From Inconstantimicrobium porci (lineage in GTDB: Bacteria; Bacillota; Clostridia; Clostridiales; Clostridiaceae): a stretch of DNA of 64,000 nt. Within the stretch, counting starts at the first letter, position 1; every line of letters begins with the position of its first letter. A program made the translations under genes and the position numbers. The stretch is from the NCBI RefSeq assembly GCF_009696465.1, contig NZ_VULX01000002.1, positions 1-64,000 on the forward strand. Reading direction: 5' to 3'. A model generated the notes under the pieces. It saw only the letters and a program-made list of their open reading frames with translations. It was not told where the DNA came from and ran no database searches. Shown piece after piece: positions 39,184 to 48,466 of this stretch.

Positions 39184-40394
39184 ATGTCAAAGAAGAATAT
39201 GTTAAAAAATCAAAACCTAATGACATAGTATTTAATAATCTTGATTTAAAAGGCTTAACTTTAGACAAACTTTATATTAATACAACAGTAACTAATAATT
39301 CAATTACTATTCCAAGCGAAGTAATTGAAAATTTAAACTTAAGTACAGGTACTAACTATCTTGCGACTCATTTTTCAAACGGATATGTTCTTTCAGGCGT
39401 ACTTGGAATTAATATAGTTGATAACAGTGTTGACGACACTCCTATTCCAGACACAAAGCCAGAAGACAAACCTTCTGAGGATAATAAACCTGATAACGAC
39501 AGCAAACCTGATGAAGATGCTCCAATTATCAAGTATCCGGGAATGAATTATCAAAATCCTAAATATGATTTAAATAATCCAAATGAAATTACTATAACTG
39601 ACGTTAATTTCAATGGAACTACACTAAAAAGTATAATAATAAACAGTAGAATATTAGATTCAAATTATTTTTCAACAACAGATACTTCAATAATTATACC
39701 ATCTTCTACATTACAAGCATTACATCTTGTTGAAGGAAATTACCAAGTTACATACATCTTTTCAAATGGTGTAAGTATGGCTGCTTATTCAGATATTACT
39801 GCTTTTAGATCAAAAAATACAATTATTAAAGAACCAATAAAGGTAAGTATTGACGAAAACAAAAATGAAGATATAGAAATTCCAAACTTAATTCCTGAAG
39901 GAAAAAAAGTTGCTTCAATTACAATTAACAATGTGGTTTTAAATGTAATCTATCGAAATGAACAGTTCGCAAGAATTGCTCTTTTAAACATTAGTCCAGT
40001 TGTTTATATTGATGGTTCAAAACTAATTATTCCTACTGATACAATAAAATATATAAATAGTACTTCAGACAGCTATAACATAAATATAAACTTAAATGAT
40101 AATTCTACAATATCTCAGCAGTTTGTTTTATCTGCTAAACCTGTTGATAATGATAATAATATAGCTGACAACAATAATAGCAGCAACGATAATAGTACAG
40201 CTGGCGTTAACAACTCAAGCTCTAGTGATAATGCATCAGACAATAACAGTATCAGTAATGAAGATACTACTAATAGTAACATTATCAAACCTATAGCTTC
40301 ATCAACTGAAAAAGAAAAAATAACAAAATACAAAAAGAGGAGTCAACCTCCTCTTTTCTTTATATTTTCTGCAATTATAAATTACTCTACATAA
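39184..40394 (+). pseudogene. Protein of three X2-like beta domains and an Asn/Ser-rich tail, probably with two poly-A frameshifts
   Basis: The best ribosome site (AAAGGAGA) serves ATG 39184, but that frame stops after 13 codons. The long frame (39150-40394) is reached from it if the A6 run at about 39205-39210 had one more A: the N-terminus would read MSKKNMLKKSKPNDIVF. The long frame carries three related segments (about 85 residues each) with S-I-T-I-P-S/S-x-L ... L.L..G.Y....FSNG, as in carbohydrate-binding X2/Ig-like modules. A PED/PDN linker lies between the first and second. The tail is Asn/Ser-rich. The long frame runs through the terminator at 40333-40357, so a second slip in the A-run near 40313-40320 probably removed a stop. 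It has no signal peptide in the visible frame. Could be a surface protein. Confidence 0.55.
40333..40357. terminator. Bidirectional terminator between the repeat-domain gene and manC
   Basis: AAAAGAGGAG and CTCCTCTTTT form a stem with runs of A before and T after, serving both convergent genes. Confidence 0.85.
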
Positions 40395-41454
40395 AATCTC
40401 TGTACTGTTCCTCTTCATTTAATGTATTTAGAAGATGTTTTATTTCCTGGTCTCTATACTTGTCCATAACAAGTATTACATCTCCTGCATCCACAATTAC
40501 TAAATCTTTAAGACCAAATCCTATGATAAGATTTTTCTTTCCAAATACTGCGCAGTTCTCACTATCCTGCAAAAACACATTATCTGACCTCACATTATTA
40601 TTGTCTTGTTTTAAGAATCTGCTGAGAGCAGTAAAGCTTCCTATATCATCCCATATAAAATCACATTTAACAACATAAGCCTTTCTTGTCTTCTGCATCA
40701 CTCCAAAATCAATTGAGATGCCTTCTATAAGCTTATACTGTTCTTTGATTACTTCCTCTTCATCATCTTCTCCAACGTGCTTATATATCTCTGTAAGGTT
40801 CTTATAAAGCTGTGGCAGATACTTCTCTATCTCTCTCAATATAACGTCTGCCCTAAAAATAAACATTCCGCTGTTCCAAAGATAATTTCCAGTAATAATG
40901 AAATCTTTAGCAACTTCTATATTAGGTTTTTCAGTAAACCTTGATACCCTGTACGTATCTACATTAGACTGAATCTTGTCTCCCATCTGTATATATCCAT
41001 ATCCTGTTTCCGGTCTTGTAGGCTTTATTCCTATAGTTACTATACCTCTTCTTCTCTCTGCAATCTCTACGCCATTTTTAATTGTCTCGATAAAACTCTG
41101 CTGCCCTTCTATAAAATGATCTGATGGAAGCACTATAAGCATTGCATCCTTATCTTTCTTTAAAAGTTTCACTGCAGATAATCCAATACAGGTTGCTGTT
41201 TCTTTATTTTCCGGCTCAGTAAAAACATTATTTCCATTCAAGTCACTTAGTTCCGCTTTTACTTTCTCCTTATACATCTCATTTGTCACTACAAAAATAT
41301 TTTCTTTATCTATAATAGGTGCTACCCTTTCAACCGTATTTACAAGAAAACTCTTATTGTTAACCACCTTTAAAAACTGCTTTGGTGTATGAGTTCTTGA
41401 CAGAGGATATAATCTTGATCCCTTTCCACCAGCTAAGATCAGTGCATAAAGCAA
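40387..41454 (-). CDS. manC: Mannose-1-phosphate guanylyltransferase
   Basis: Makes GDP-mannose from GTP and mannose-1-phosphate. It is 355 residues, only the nucleotidyltransferase domain without a fused isomerase. N-terminal motif GGKGSRLYPLSRTHTPKQF is diagnostic. Then LPSDHFIEG and FTEKPNIEVAKDFI with YLWNSGMFIFR are the sugar-nucleotide site. The mannose-6-phosphate isomerase is encoded separately at 48467-49405. Together they supply GDP-mannose for surface glycans. Confidence 0.95.
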   Translation of the reverse strand: MLYALILAGGKGSRLYPLSRTHTPKQFLKVVNNKSFLVNTVERVAPIIDKENIFVVTNEMYKEKVKAELSDLNGNNVFTEPENKETATCIGLSAVKLLKKDKDAMLIVLPSDHFIEGQQSFIETIKNGVEIAERRRGIVTIGIKPTRPETGYGYIQMGDKIQSNVDTYRVSRFTEKPNIEVAKDFIITGNYLWNSGMFIFRADVILREIEKYLPQLYKNLTEIYKHVGEDDEEEVIKEQYKLIEGISIDFGVMQKTRKAYVVKCDFIWDDIGSFTALSRFLKQDNNNVRSDNVFLQDSENCAVFGKKNLIIGFGLKDLVIVDAGDVILVMDKYRDQEIKHLLNTLNEEEQYRDFM

Positions 41455-41780
41455 AATTATTCACTCCTGCATATTACTATGGTTCATAATATGAATCTGT
41501 GGCGGAAGATGTGAATAAGTTACTATACATTCATCAAACTAAAGCCAATAAATTCATTTTTTCTAACACCTTCTATTGTTCTTTAGTGAGTCCTTCAATT
41601 TACCACCTATGGACTTACACTTAATTTCAAAAACAAATACAACACCTTTTTTAAAAAATAATTATTTATACATAAAAGGAGGATTTTGTTAATTAATGAG
41701 GAATTTTTAAAGTATAGGGTGATTATAATTAATAGAACTAAAAATATGTTACAAGATTCAATTTGCAAAGGGGAGATATT

Positions 41781-41822
41781 ATGAAAAAAATAAAAAAGAT
41801 GCTTGCTTTAACTTTAGTATAA
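41781..41822 (+). pseudogene. Truncated leader: 13 codons of a secreted-protein signal peptide
   Basis: AAAGGGGAGATATT precedes an ATG; the peptide is MKKIKKMLALTLV and then TAA. It looks like the first half of a signal peptide whose gene was lost just before the ABC transporter. It could instead be a real leader peptide. The rest of 41455-41863 is AT-rich with no other gene. Confidence 0.4.
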
Positions 41823-41863
41823 TGACTAATCACCTTATATTTTATTCTATTGGGGGAATTAAT

Positions 41864-42580
41864 ATGGACATATTGAAAATTTCTAATTTATCTAAAATAA
41901 TAAGCAATAAATTAATATTAGATGATATCAGTTTTTCTGTGCATGAAGGTGAAATATTTGGTTTTCTTGGTCCCAACGGAGCAGGAAAGACAACTACAAT
42001 TAAAATAATTACAGGACTTATGAAACCAAGTTCAGGAGAAATCCTAATTAATAATACAAATATAGAAAAAGAACCATTGAAGGCAATAAGCAATATTGGG
42101 GCTATAATAGAAAATCCTTCTCTTTACAAATATTTAACTGGTTTAGAAAACTTAAAACTTGTTGCAAAACTAAGACATGTAAATATTAATGAAAGAGATT
42201 ATGTAATCGATGAAATAATACCTGCTGAAGCATTAAATGAAAAGGTAAGTAAATATTCATTAGGAATGAAAGAGAGACTATCTATAGGCTGTGCACTTAT
42301 AGGAAACCCTAAAATTTTAATACTGGATGAGCCCACTAATGGACTTGATCCTGAAGGAATAATACACCTTAGAAAGATACTAAAGAAATTAGTTCAGGAA
42401 AAGAATATGACAATATTTATATCATCACATCAGCTTAATGAAATACAAAATATTTGTAGCAGGATTGCATTCATCAAAAAAGGAAAAATTCAATCAGTAG
42501 AATGTATGGATGAGATACTTAAATCAGGAATGAATTTAGAAGACAAATATATGAGTATTATGGGAGGTGAATTGTTATGA
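41864..42580 (+). CDS. ABC transporter ATPase (bacitracin/lantibiotic-export type)
   Basis: 238 residues from ATG 41864, with the ribosome site GGGGGAA. Walker A GPNGAGKTT, Q-loop region IGAIIENPSLYKY, signature YSLGMKERLSI (a normal LSGG is replaced by SLGM), Walker B ILILDEPTNGLDP and the H-loop SSHQLNE are all present. The form fits BcrA-type ATPases with the ENP motif. The permease gene overlaps its last codons. The substrate is unknown; peptides such as bacitracin are typical for the group. Confidence 0.92.
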   Translation: MDILKISNLSKIISNKLILDDISFSVHEGEIFGFLGPNGAGKTTTIKIITGLMKPSSGEILINNTNIEKEPLKAISNIGAIIENPSLYKYLTGLENLKLVAKLRHVNINERDYVIDEIIPAEALNEKVSKYSLGMKERLSIGCALIGNPKILILDEPTNGLDPEGIIHLRKILKKLVQEKNMTIFISSHQLNEIQNICSRIAFIKKGKIQSVECMDEILKSGMNLEDKYMSIMGGELL

Positions 42581-43770
42581 TGGATATATTTAAAATTGAA
42601 TTCAAAAAAATGTTCAAACAGAAAAAAACATATATTGTGTGGTTTTTTATGGTGACAATGTTATTAACCAGTATTCATATGAATTCTCTTGACATAGATC
42701 ATTTTAATTCTTTAAATTATGATGATCCACGACTACTAGATCAAAGCATAGATATTCTTAAAAAACAGAATGATATATTAAATAATAACTTATTAAATAC
42801 TTCTGCAAAAGACTCCTTAAAAAAGACTTTATCATCACTAAAAAAATCTATTGATAACTTAAAAGTCATACAAAATAGTAAATCAAGTTATATGGATAAG
42901 CTAAAAGCTAAAATTGCAATCATGGAAAGTGAGAAAAATGGTTCACAAGAAGGAACTATGAGTGGTAGTCCAGTATATCAATATGATAAAGAGTTACGAT
43001 ATTTAAGATATTTATATGATAATAAAATACCTGAATACTCATATCCTGTTTATAATTCATATAATTCTATTTTAAATTTTTTAATACACTCATCATCAGC
43101 AATTATAATTATTATTCTTATAGTTATATTATCAAGTGATATTATTTCTAGAGAAATTGATGAATCAACAATAAAATTATTACTTATACAGCCAGTTTCA
43201 AGACTAAAAGTATTAATTGGAAAGTACTTCGCATTAATAGTTTCCATATTAATTTTGATATTCTCATCATTTGCAGCACTATTTATAATAGAAGGTATCA
43301 AAGATGGTATTGGGAATCCTTCATATCCTATACTTATAAATGTTAAATATTCATCAAGTCCAGTCAAGGATAGTCTGTTTAGTCAGTTTGACGGTAATAG
43401 TGGGTATTTTATAAATTATATTACAATGTTATTCATACTCGTTTTATTCTTTGCACTTGTATGTATTACAGCCGCATCAATTAGTTTTATGATATCATCA
43501 TTTATAAATAAGTCTGTATTATCTATCAGCGTAAACATAATAATAACCTTTGGTCTTTCATATCTTGTAAATAATACCAATATACTGAATAGTATAAAAC
43601 AGTACATTTATATATCATATGCAAGCTCAACAGAAGTGTTTACAGGTAAAATAGTATCTACTTTACAAAACGAAAATATAAATATTTTTACTGGTATCAT
43701 AGTTATGATTATGACTATATTAATTTCGTTATTCATTTCATGTAAAGCATTTGTGAAAAAAGAGATATAA
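42577..43770 (+). CDS. ABC-2 type permease partner of the ATPase
   Basis: 397 residues. One helix lies at the N-terminus (about 15-32). A long outside loop (about 35-165) includes a Lys-rich coiled-coil. Five more helices follow, with SREIDESTIKLLLIQPVSR, a typical ABC-2 permease motif between helices. The gene overlaps the ATPase stop by 4 bases, so it is co-translated. The large extracellular loop is unusual for a BcrB protein and is like ABC-2 family 4 or 3 permeases. Likely exports or flips a hydrophobic peptide or lipid. Confidence 0.85.
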   Translation: MMDIFKIEFKKMFKQKKTYIVWFFMVTMLLTSIHMNSLDIDHFNSLNYDDPRLLDQSIDILKKQNDILNNNLLNTSAKDSLKKTLSSLKKSIDNLKVIQNSKSSYMDKLKAKIAIMESEKNGSQEGTMSGSPVYQYDKELRYLRYLYDNKIPEYSYPVYNSYNSILNFLIHSSSAIIIIILIVILSSDIISREIDESTIKLLLIQPVSRLKVLIGKYFALIVSILILIFSSFAALFIIEGIKDGIGNPSYPILINVKYSSSPVKDSLFSQFDGNSGYFINYITMLFILVLFFALVCITAASISFMISSFINKSVLSISVNIIITFGLSYLVNNTNILNSIKQYIYISYASSTEVFTGKIVSTLQNENINIFTGIIVMIMTILISLFISCKAFVKKEI

Positions 43771-43794
43771 AAAAGTAGCAGGTCTTTTCCTGCT

Positions 43795-43920
43795 GCTATA
43801 TAAGGACGAAATTGCATTCTACCATTCTTTTACACAAACGTGTAAACCCTTTATTTATAACACTTTATATCATTAAAAAATTGTGTTTTTGAATGCAATT
43901 TCCTTTACATTAAAAAAGAA
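43795..43920. repeat. Palindromic repeat region (partial copy) after the ABC genes
   Basis: AGGACGAAATTGCATTC at 43803-43819 pairs with GAATGCAATTTCCTT at 43891-43905. It has the GAAATT...AATTTC core of the dispersed repeats but not the TATAATGTATAATT ends. An AGCAGG/CCTGCT hairpin at 43775-43796 precedes it. Confidence 0.5.
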
Positions 43921-43953
43921 CTAGTACATAATGTACTAGCTCTCAGCAAAAAA

Positions 43954-44589
43954 TTAATCAATCTCAAATTGAACATCATCTTGAATTGTGAGGAATGCTC
44001 CAGATTTATTAAATCCATCGTTTATTCTGGTTTCCATAGCCGTCTTTACAGGATACTGCATCCATGTCTGCTGATGGGTATAATTCATAAACGAGTCTAT
44101 AACAGCATAGTCCTTATTATTTTTCCTAACAGAATAGCATAAATACCCTCTCTGTTTCACCACATCATTAGGCATGGAGAATGTGGCAAAAACAACAGGC
44201 ATTTCTATTTTTTGTTGTAATGCTTTAATTCCACAACAAAAACATACTAGAAATACAGAACTAAGTATCAAATTCATAATATTAATCACAGACATGATTG
44301 GTGATGAGGTTATTATGCTTTGTATAATAGTTGTACTAAGTATTATATTTAATATAAGATATATGGCACGAATTACTGTTATGACGTAACAACTTTGAAA
44401 CCATTTGTTTTCATATTTTAAAATGCGAAACCCTAACAAACACAATATCATTCCTACTACGGAAATAATATCTCCCAAAAACGAAATATTTAACGAAATC
44501 AAACTCAATGCTATTCCAATTACAGCACGATTTATTGACCTTTCATATGGCATACCAATTTCTATTGATTCACAACCATCTTTATTCAT
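43954..44589 (-). CDS. Hypothetical membrane protein (211 aa)
   Basis: Four hydrophobic helices at about residues 22-40, 43-56, 66-87 and 93-119. After them lies a soluble domain ending GFNKSGAFLTIQDDVQFEID. The domain contains YLCYSVRKNNKDYAVIDSFMNYTHQQTWMQYPVK. I do not recognise a family. GGAGGTGATAAT precedes the ATG. It stands alone between the ABC genes and a small ORF on the same strand. Confidence 0.75.
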   Translation of the reverse strand: MNKDGCESIEIGMPYERSINRAVIGIALSLISLNISFLGDIISVVGMILCLLGFRILKYENKWFQSCYVITVIRAIYLILNIILSTTIIQSIITSSPIMSVINIMNLILSSVFLVCFCCGIKALQQKIEMPVVFATFSMPNDVVKQRGYLCYSVRKNNKDYAVIDSFMNYTHQQTWMQYPVKTAMETRINDGFNKSGAFLTIQDDVQFEID

Positions 44590-44662
44590 ATTATCACCTC
44601 CACATTATTTACATTTTTATCTATATTTTATCATATATGCATTTATACAGAACTACAATTCA

Positions 44663-44692
44663 CAAAAAAGACTCGTTTTCACAAAACGAATC
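44663..44692 (-). terminator. Terminator after the small ORF at 44708
   Basis: GATTCGTTTT-GTG-AAAACGAGTC, read on the minus strand, is followed by TTTTTT. It lies 15 bases beyond the stop codon of the small ORF, which supports that ORF being transcribed. Confidence 0.85.
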
Positions 44693-44707
44693 TCAAAACA
44701 AGTTAGC

Positions 44708-44836
44708 TTACTTTTTCCTCTTACCGTTCTCATCAAAGTTTTTCTTCAAAGCACTCTCCACAAAAAATACAATCATAATTAACAACATTATCTGAATTAT
44801 CACTATAATTAGCCCAACGCAGCCAACATAATTCAC
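44708..44836 (-). CDS. Small single-helix membrane protein (42 aa)
   Basis: GTG start at 44836. The protein starts MNYVGC, then one hydrophobic helix (about 7-27: GLIIVIIQIMLLIMIVFFV), then a basic tail ESALKKNFDENGKRKK. Own terminator follows. The start region is weak (GGAAAAGG). No family recognised. Confidence 0.5.
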   Translation of the reverse strand: MNYVGCVGLIIVIIQIMLLIMIVFFVESALKKNFDENGKRKK

Positions 44837-45114
44837 ACCTTTTCCAAAACCCTATCATAACTTACCCCTTCTTATTTCAAACTCAATTTATCATATTCAT
44901 TTATTGCACGATAAATTAACAACCAGCAAATCACCAATTACTAGTATATTTTACATTGTATTGCATGTATATAGCGCTTTTCACCTCTCATCTTCTTTAT
45001 TTATCATTTTTTCCGTTTTTTATTTTAATTATCATATTTTTTCGTATATCCATTATATTCTATTTAAGTTCTACGATAACTAAATATATATGTTATTGAA
45101 AGGTGTGAGATTTT

Positions 45115-46575
45115 ATGAACGAAAAACAATTTAAAGCAACTAACAGAATAGTTTTCCTTATGTATATGATTCAAAATATATATTTATTTCTTTCTTTTAT
45201 TGCTCAAATTCTCGTTAGTTCAATTAATTCAAGATTAATTATTGAATTATTATTAGCGGTTATACCATTAATATCAACAATAATTATCTACTTAAAATAT
45301 AAAAGTGCAGAAAAATTTATATCTATTTTATTACCAATACAAATCATTGCGTTTATAGGTATAATGATATTTAATCCTATACTATACACTTGCCTTTATT
45401 CTTTTCCATTAATAATAACTCCAGTATTATATTTGGATAAGAAAAAAACTATAAGAACAGCGATTTGTATATTCGCAGCCAATATTATCCATTGTGTTAT
45501 TTACCTATTAAAAATTAGCAATGCAACCATTCAAACAGAAATATTTCTTATATTAATAATATATCTAATGACTTCATTTGGATGTATAAAAGTATCAAGT
45601 TTACTGTCTAAATTTCAAAATGAAAAAATAGCACTCATTACAAAAAAGGCTGATGAACAATCTGCTTCGGCTGCTAAAATAGCTAAAATAGCTGAAGATT
45701 TACTCGATACCTTCAACAAAGCTGAAAAGGTATCTAATGAACTTGCAGATATTGTTGATGTAACCCACAATTCTATGGTTAATATAGCAAACAGTGTTGA
45801 TGATACAGCAAGGACTATAGAACATCAGAGTAATATGACTATGGATATAAAAAACAACATTGAAGATACTGTACACGAAGCAACTAATATGGTGAAAACT
45901 TCGACAAACGCTAACGAACTTGTTAATATAAGTTTAAAGACTTTTGATGTATTCAAAGAACAAGCTAACAAAGTTGAAAATGCAAATAAACTTTCATCTG
46001 CATCAATTGATAATCTTACAAAGAGTATTTCTGAAGTACAAACCATAACAAAAAGTATTTCTGAGATATCAGACAACACTAATCTTCTTGCACTTAATGC
46101 ATCAATAGAAGCTGCAAGAGCTGGAGAAGCAGGAAAAGGATTTGCAGTAGTTGCTGATCAGATAAGACAATTATCTGAAGAAACAAATAATGCTGTAAAC
46201 AAAATTGCAGATATTATTTCTGAATTAGTTAATGATATTAATGATGTTACTACAAATGTTGAAAATTCTACAGAATCAATTAAAAAACAAAATGCTATAT
46301 TCAAGGAAGTTGACTCTAACTTTGAAGAGATTATCTCTGCAATAAAAGAATTGCATACATCCATAGGACATATTAATAATAAAATCCATGATGTTAATGA
46401 TTCAAACTCTTCGATACTGGACCATATTTCCAACTTGTCCGCAACTAGTGAAGAAGTTGCAGCAGCATCACAGGAAAGTTTAAAAGTAAGCGAAAAAACT
46501 GTCTCAATATTCAATGAATTTAAGGAATCATTAAATGTAATATTTGATTTAGCTAATCAATTAAAGCAAGATTAA
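45115..46575 (+). CDS. Methyl-accepting chemotaxis protein with a six-helix membrane domain
   Basis: 486 residues. The N-terminal ~170 residues are six membrane helices with almost no extracellular domain. The rest is a cytoplasmic coiled coil with the MCP signal tip [39 protein letters not shown] (seen at about 320-360), which contacts CheA and CheW. There is no clear HAMP. Such helix-bundle sensors may sense lipids or energy state. Residues near the tip show Glu/Gln methylation-site patterns. The ribosome site is AAAGGTGTGAG. The gene stands alone with its own terminator. Confidence 0.93.
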   Translation: MNEKQFKATNRIVFLMYMIQNIYLFLSFIAQILVSSINSRLIIELLLAVIPLISTIIIYLKYKSAEKFISILLPIQIIAFIGIMIFNPILYTCLYSFPLIITPVLYLDKKKTIRTAICIFAANIIHCVIYLLKISNATIQTEIFLILIIYLMTSFGCIKVSSLLSKFQNEKIALITKKADEQSASAAKIAKIAEDLLDTFNKAEKVSNELADIVDVTHNSMVNIANSVDDTARTIEHQSNMTMDIKNNIEDTVHEATNMVKTSTNANELVNISLKTFDVFKEQANKVENANKLSSASIDNLTKSISEVQTITKSISEISDNTNLLALNASIEAARAGEAGKGFAVVADQIRQLSEETNNAVNKIADIISELVNDINDVTTNVENSTESIKKQNAIFKEVDSNFEEIISAIKELHTSIGHINNKIHDVNDSNSSILDHISNLSATSEEVAAASQESLKVSEKTVSIFNEFKESLNVIFDLANQLKQD

Positions 46576-46578
46576 TTT

Positions 46579-46628
46579 AAAAAAGATGAAATTAAACGCA
46601 AAATTGCTTAATAATTTCATCTTTTTTT
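46579..46628 (+). terminator. Terminator of the chemoreceptor gene
   Basis: AAAAGATGAAATTA and TAATTTCATCTTTT form a long stem and a T-run follows. It also serves the convergent gene at 46639. Confidence 0.9.
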
Positions 46629-46638
46629 AATATAAAAA

Positions 46639-47283
46639 CTATTTTCGTAAATATAAAAGACTAATTACAGCTATAAAATGAAATGCACTTCCTAAAAGCA
46701 CAAAAAGATGCCATATAGCATGATTATACTTTATCTTATCATTAGTGAAGAAGTATGTTCCTGCTGTATAGGCGATACCTCCTGCAATTAAAGATATAAG
46801 TCCCCATACTTGCATTCTCTCATAAAGTGTCTTGATTGCAATTATGATTATCCAACCCATAGCTATATACAATGCTGTAGATAAGTTCTTATACTTTCCA
46901 GTGTTGAAGCACTTAAGTATTATTCCTATAACAGCGCATCCCCATACTATTCCAAATATAGTCCACCCTATTGGTCCTCTTAGCACTGTAAGGCAGAATG
47001 GAGTGTATGTGCCTGCTATCAATATGAATATAGACATATGATCAAATTTTCTAAACAATCTCTTTACCTTTGCATTAGGAATACTGTGATAAAGTGTAGA
47101 TTCAAGATATAGTATTATCTGAGTTGCACCATAAATCGAAAAGCTCACTATATACCATGCATCTCCTCTTAGTTCTGCCATTATTATTGCTATAACTAGT
47201 GCTACTATGGCACATGCTGAACCAAATCCATGCGTTATAGCATTAGCTATATCCTCTTGTTTAGTATAAAAATTATCGTCCAT
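46639..47283 (-). CDS. Hemolysin III / PAQR-family membrane protein (TrhA-like)
   Basis: 214 residues with seven membrane helices. It has the PAQR motifs: EDIANAITHGFGSACA at the N-terminus, with AYHSIPN-like TLYHSIPNAKVKRLFRKFDHMSIF in the middle and HAIWHLFVLLGSAFHFIAV at the C-terminus, giving the three conserved histidine/aspartate groups of a zinc site. Family members affect membrane fluidity in Bacillus and E. coli; haemolysis has been shown only for one homologue. The gene is convergent with the chemoreceptor gene. Confidence 0.93.
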   Translation of the reverse strand: MDDNFYTKQEDIANAITHGFGSACAIVALVIAIIMAELRGDAWYIVSFSIYGATQIILYLESTLYHSIPNAKVKRLFRKFDHMSIFILIAGTYTPFCLTVLRGPIGWTIFGIVWGCAVIGIILKCFNTGKYKNLSTALYIAMGWIIIIAIKTLYERMQVWGLISLIAGGIAYTAGTYFFTNDKIKYNHAIWHLFVLLGSAFHFIAVISLLYLRK

Positions 47284-47492
47284 TATCTCACCTGCTTCTA
47301 ATTTATTTAAACCAATTATACCATTGTTATTATTTAAACAAAAAAAATTTTCCTTGAAATATTCTAGTTTTCCTCATAATATGGTATTATAGTTTGGAAA
47401 TATATATTAAATATTTTTCAATTATCCGAAAAAGAATATAAACTTTAAATAACGTTTATAATAATATTATCTTATTAAAGGAGTGTTTACTT

Positions 47493-47819
47493 ATGAAATC
47501 TTTTCAATCTTTAATAGATGAAACTGCTATTGCAGAAGATTTAGAGGAATTAGAATCTGCTGCTGACTTATTTCAGTTTGGAATAGAAAAAGGATACTAT
47601 AACAAAAGACAGGCCGATAGATTTAACCTTACATACTGGAAAAGAAAGAACAAGTTCTTATCAGATGATATAGCATCTGAATTCCAGATGAGCAGACTAG
47701 ATTTAATGAGCATTGTCGCAAGTGCTCCAGTAGAAATCAAAGACAACAGAGAAGAGCTTATAAGCTACGTTAAAGGACGTATCAAAGCTTTAAAAGGAAA
47801 AATACACGGACTTAAATAA
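47493..47819 (+). CDS. Conserved hypothetical (108 aa), highly charged
   Basis: A helical soluble protein. It starts MKSFQSLIDETAIAEDLEEL; the middle KRQADRFNLTYWKRKNKF and the C-terminus VKGRIKALKGKIHGLK are very basic. It looks like a small DNA- or RNA-binding or cytosolic protein, but I cannot name a family. The ribosome site AAAGGAGTG is good. An intrinsic terminator at 47834-47864 follows. The region before it (47284-47492) is AT-rich promoter DNA. Confidence 0.7.
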   Translation: MKSFQSLIDETAIAEDLEELESAADLFQFGIEKGYYNKRQADRFNLTYWKRKNKFLSDDIASEFQMSRLDLMSIVASAPVEIKDNREELISYVKGRIKALKGKIHGLK

Positions 47820-47833
47820 ATTTCTTCAAATTA

Positions 47834-47864
47834 AAACTACCCGCATACCTGCAGGTAGTTTTTT
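47834..47864 (+). terminator. Terminator after the 108-aa gene
   Basis: AAAACTACC and GGTAGTTTT pair around CGCATACCTGCA, followed by a T-run. Confidence 0.85.
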
Positions 47865-47897
47865 GTATATATAATTTTATGTTTTGGGGGGATATAT

Positions 47898-48038
47898 ATG
47901 TATCAATATATACTATTTGATTTAGATGGGACATTAACTGACCCTGGAGTTGGCATTACGAACTCTGTGGGCTATGCTCTTAAAAAATTCAATATTAATG
48001 TAAAAAATAAAAAGGTAAAAACTCACGTTATTACGTGA
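47898..48038 (+). pseudogene. N-terminal relic of a HAD-family phosphatase (Gph/PpaX-like)
   Basis: The ribosome site GGGGGGATA and ATG 47898 are intact. The reading MYQYILFDLDGTLTDPGVGI is HAD motif I (DxDGT). It matches the start of phosphoglycolate-phosphatase-type proteins, normally about 215 residues. After 38 codons similarity ends and the frame stops at a TGA inside a terminator hairpin (48017-48043: AAAACTCACG/CGTGAGTTTT). The remainder of the enzyme is deleted. Confidence 0.85.
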
Positions 48039-48135
48039 GTTTTATCTATTTCTATTCGTTGTTCTCTATTACTATTCGTTAACTTCTATACTTTTGTTTA
48101 TGAAGTATATGTTAGTAATAAATTATTACTTTGTT

Positions 48136-48279
48136 CTATACTATTGGTACACATATTTCACAGTAGCCGCTATTGACCATACCTACTTTGTACCTCTCAA
48201 TTATAGGTCTTGTACCGTCCATATTACAGCCATGATTATTCATTTCTTTTTTAAAGGTATAATACCTAAGTTCTATAGC
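48136..48279 (-). pseudogene. Possible C-terminal relic of a GyrI/AraC-effector-binding-type protein
   Basis: Between stops, the frame reads ELRYYTFKKEMNNHGCNMDG then TRPIIERYKVGMVNSGYCEI and CVPIV. It resembles the last part of GyrI-like ligand domains (gp.ie.Y......s...eiciPv). No start, no ribosome site. The other frames around it have stops. It lies in the gap 48044-48394, which otherwise holds nothing. Confidence 0.35.
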
Positions 48280-48394
48280 TTAAAAAGACTATTCATTAGG
48301 TTCAGAAGACCATACATCAATTTTTTTATCAATACACCCTTTTTTTACATTTTAATTAAATAACATCACAAATTATCACTTTACGATTCAATCA

Positions 48395-48441
48395 AAAAAC
48401 TCGATAAACAAGAATTCATTTTAAATTCTAGTCTATCGAGT
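48395..48441 (-). terminator. Terminator of manA
   Basis: ACTCGATA.ACTAGAATT-type stem, with a run of TTTTTT on the minus strand, 26 bases past the manA stop. Confidence 0.88.
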
Positions 48442-48466
48442 AATTAGTCAAAATTTGGACTCTCAC

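Noticed and set aside
44405-44795. Open frames on the plus strand across 44405-44795.
   Set aside because: They run antisense to the membrane protein gene at 43954-44589 and to the small ORF, have no ribosome site, and look like the hydrophobic shadow of AT-rich coding DNA.
48094-48363. An 89-codon plus-strand frame at 48094.
   Set aside because: No ribosome site, composition is Phe/Tyr/Ile-rich as in antisense AT-rich DNA, and a weak homology signal lies on the other strand.
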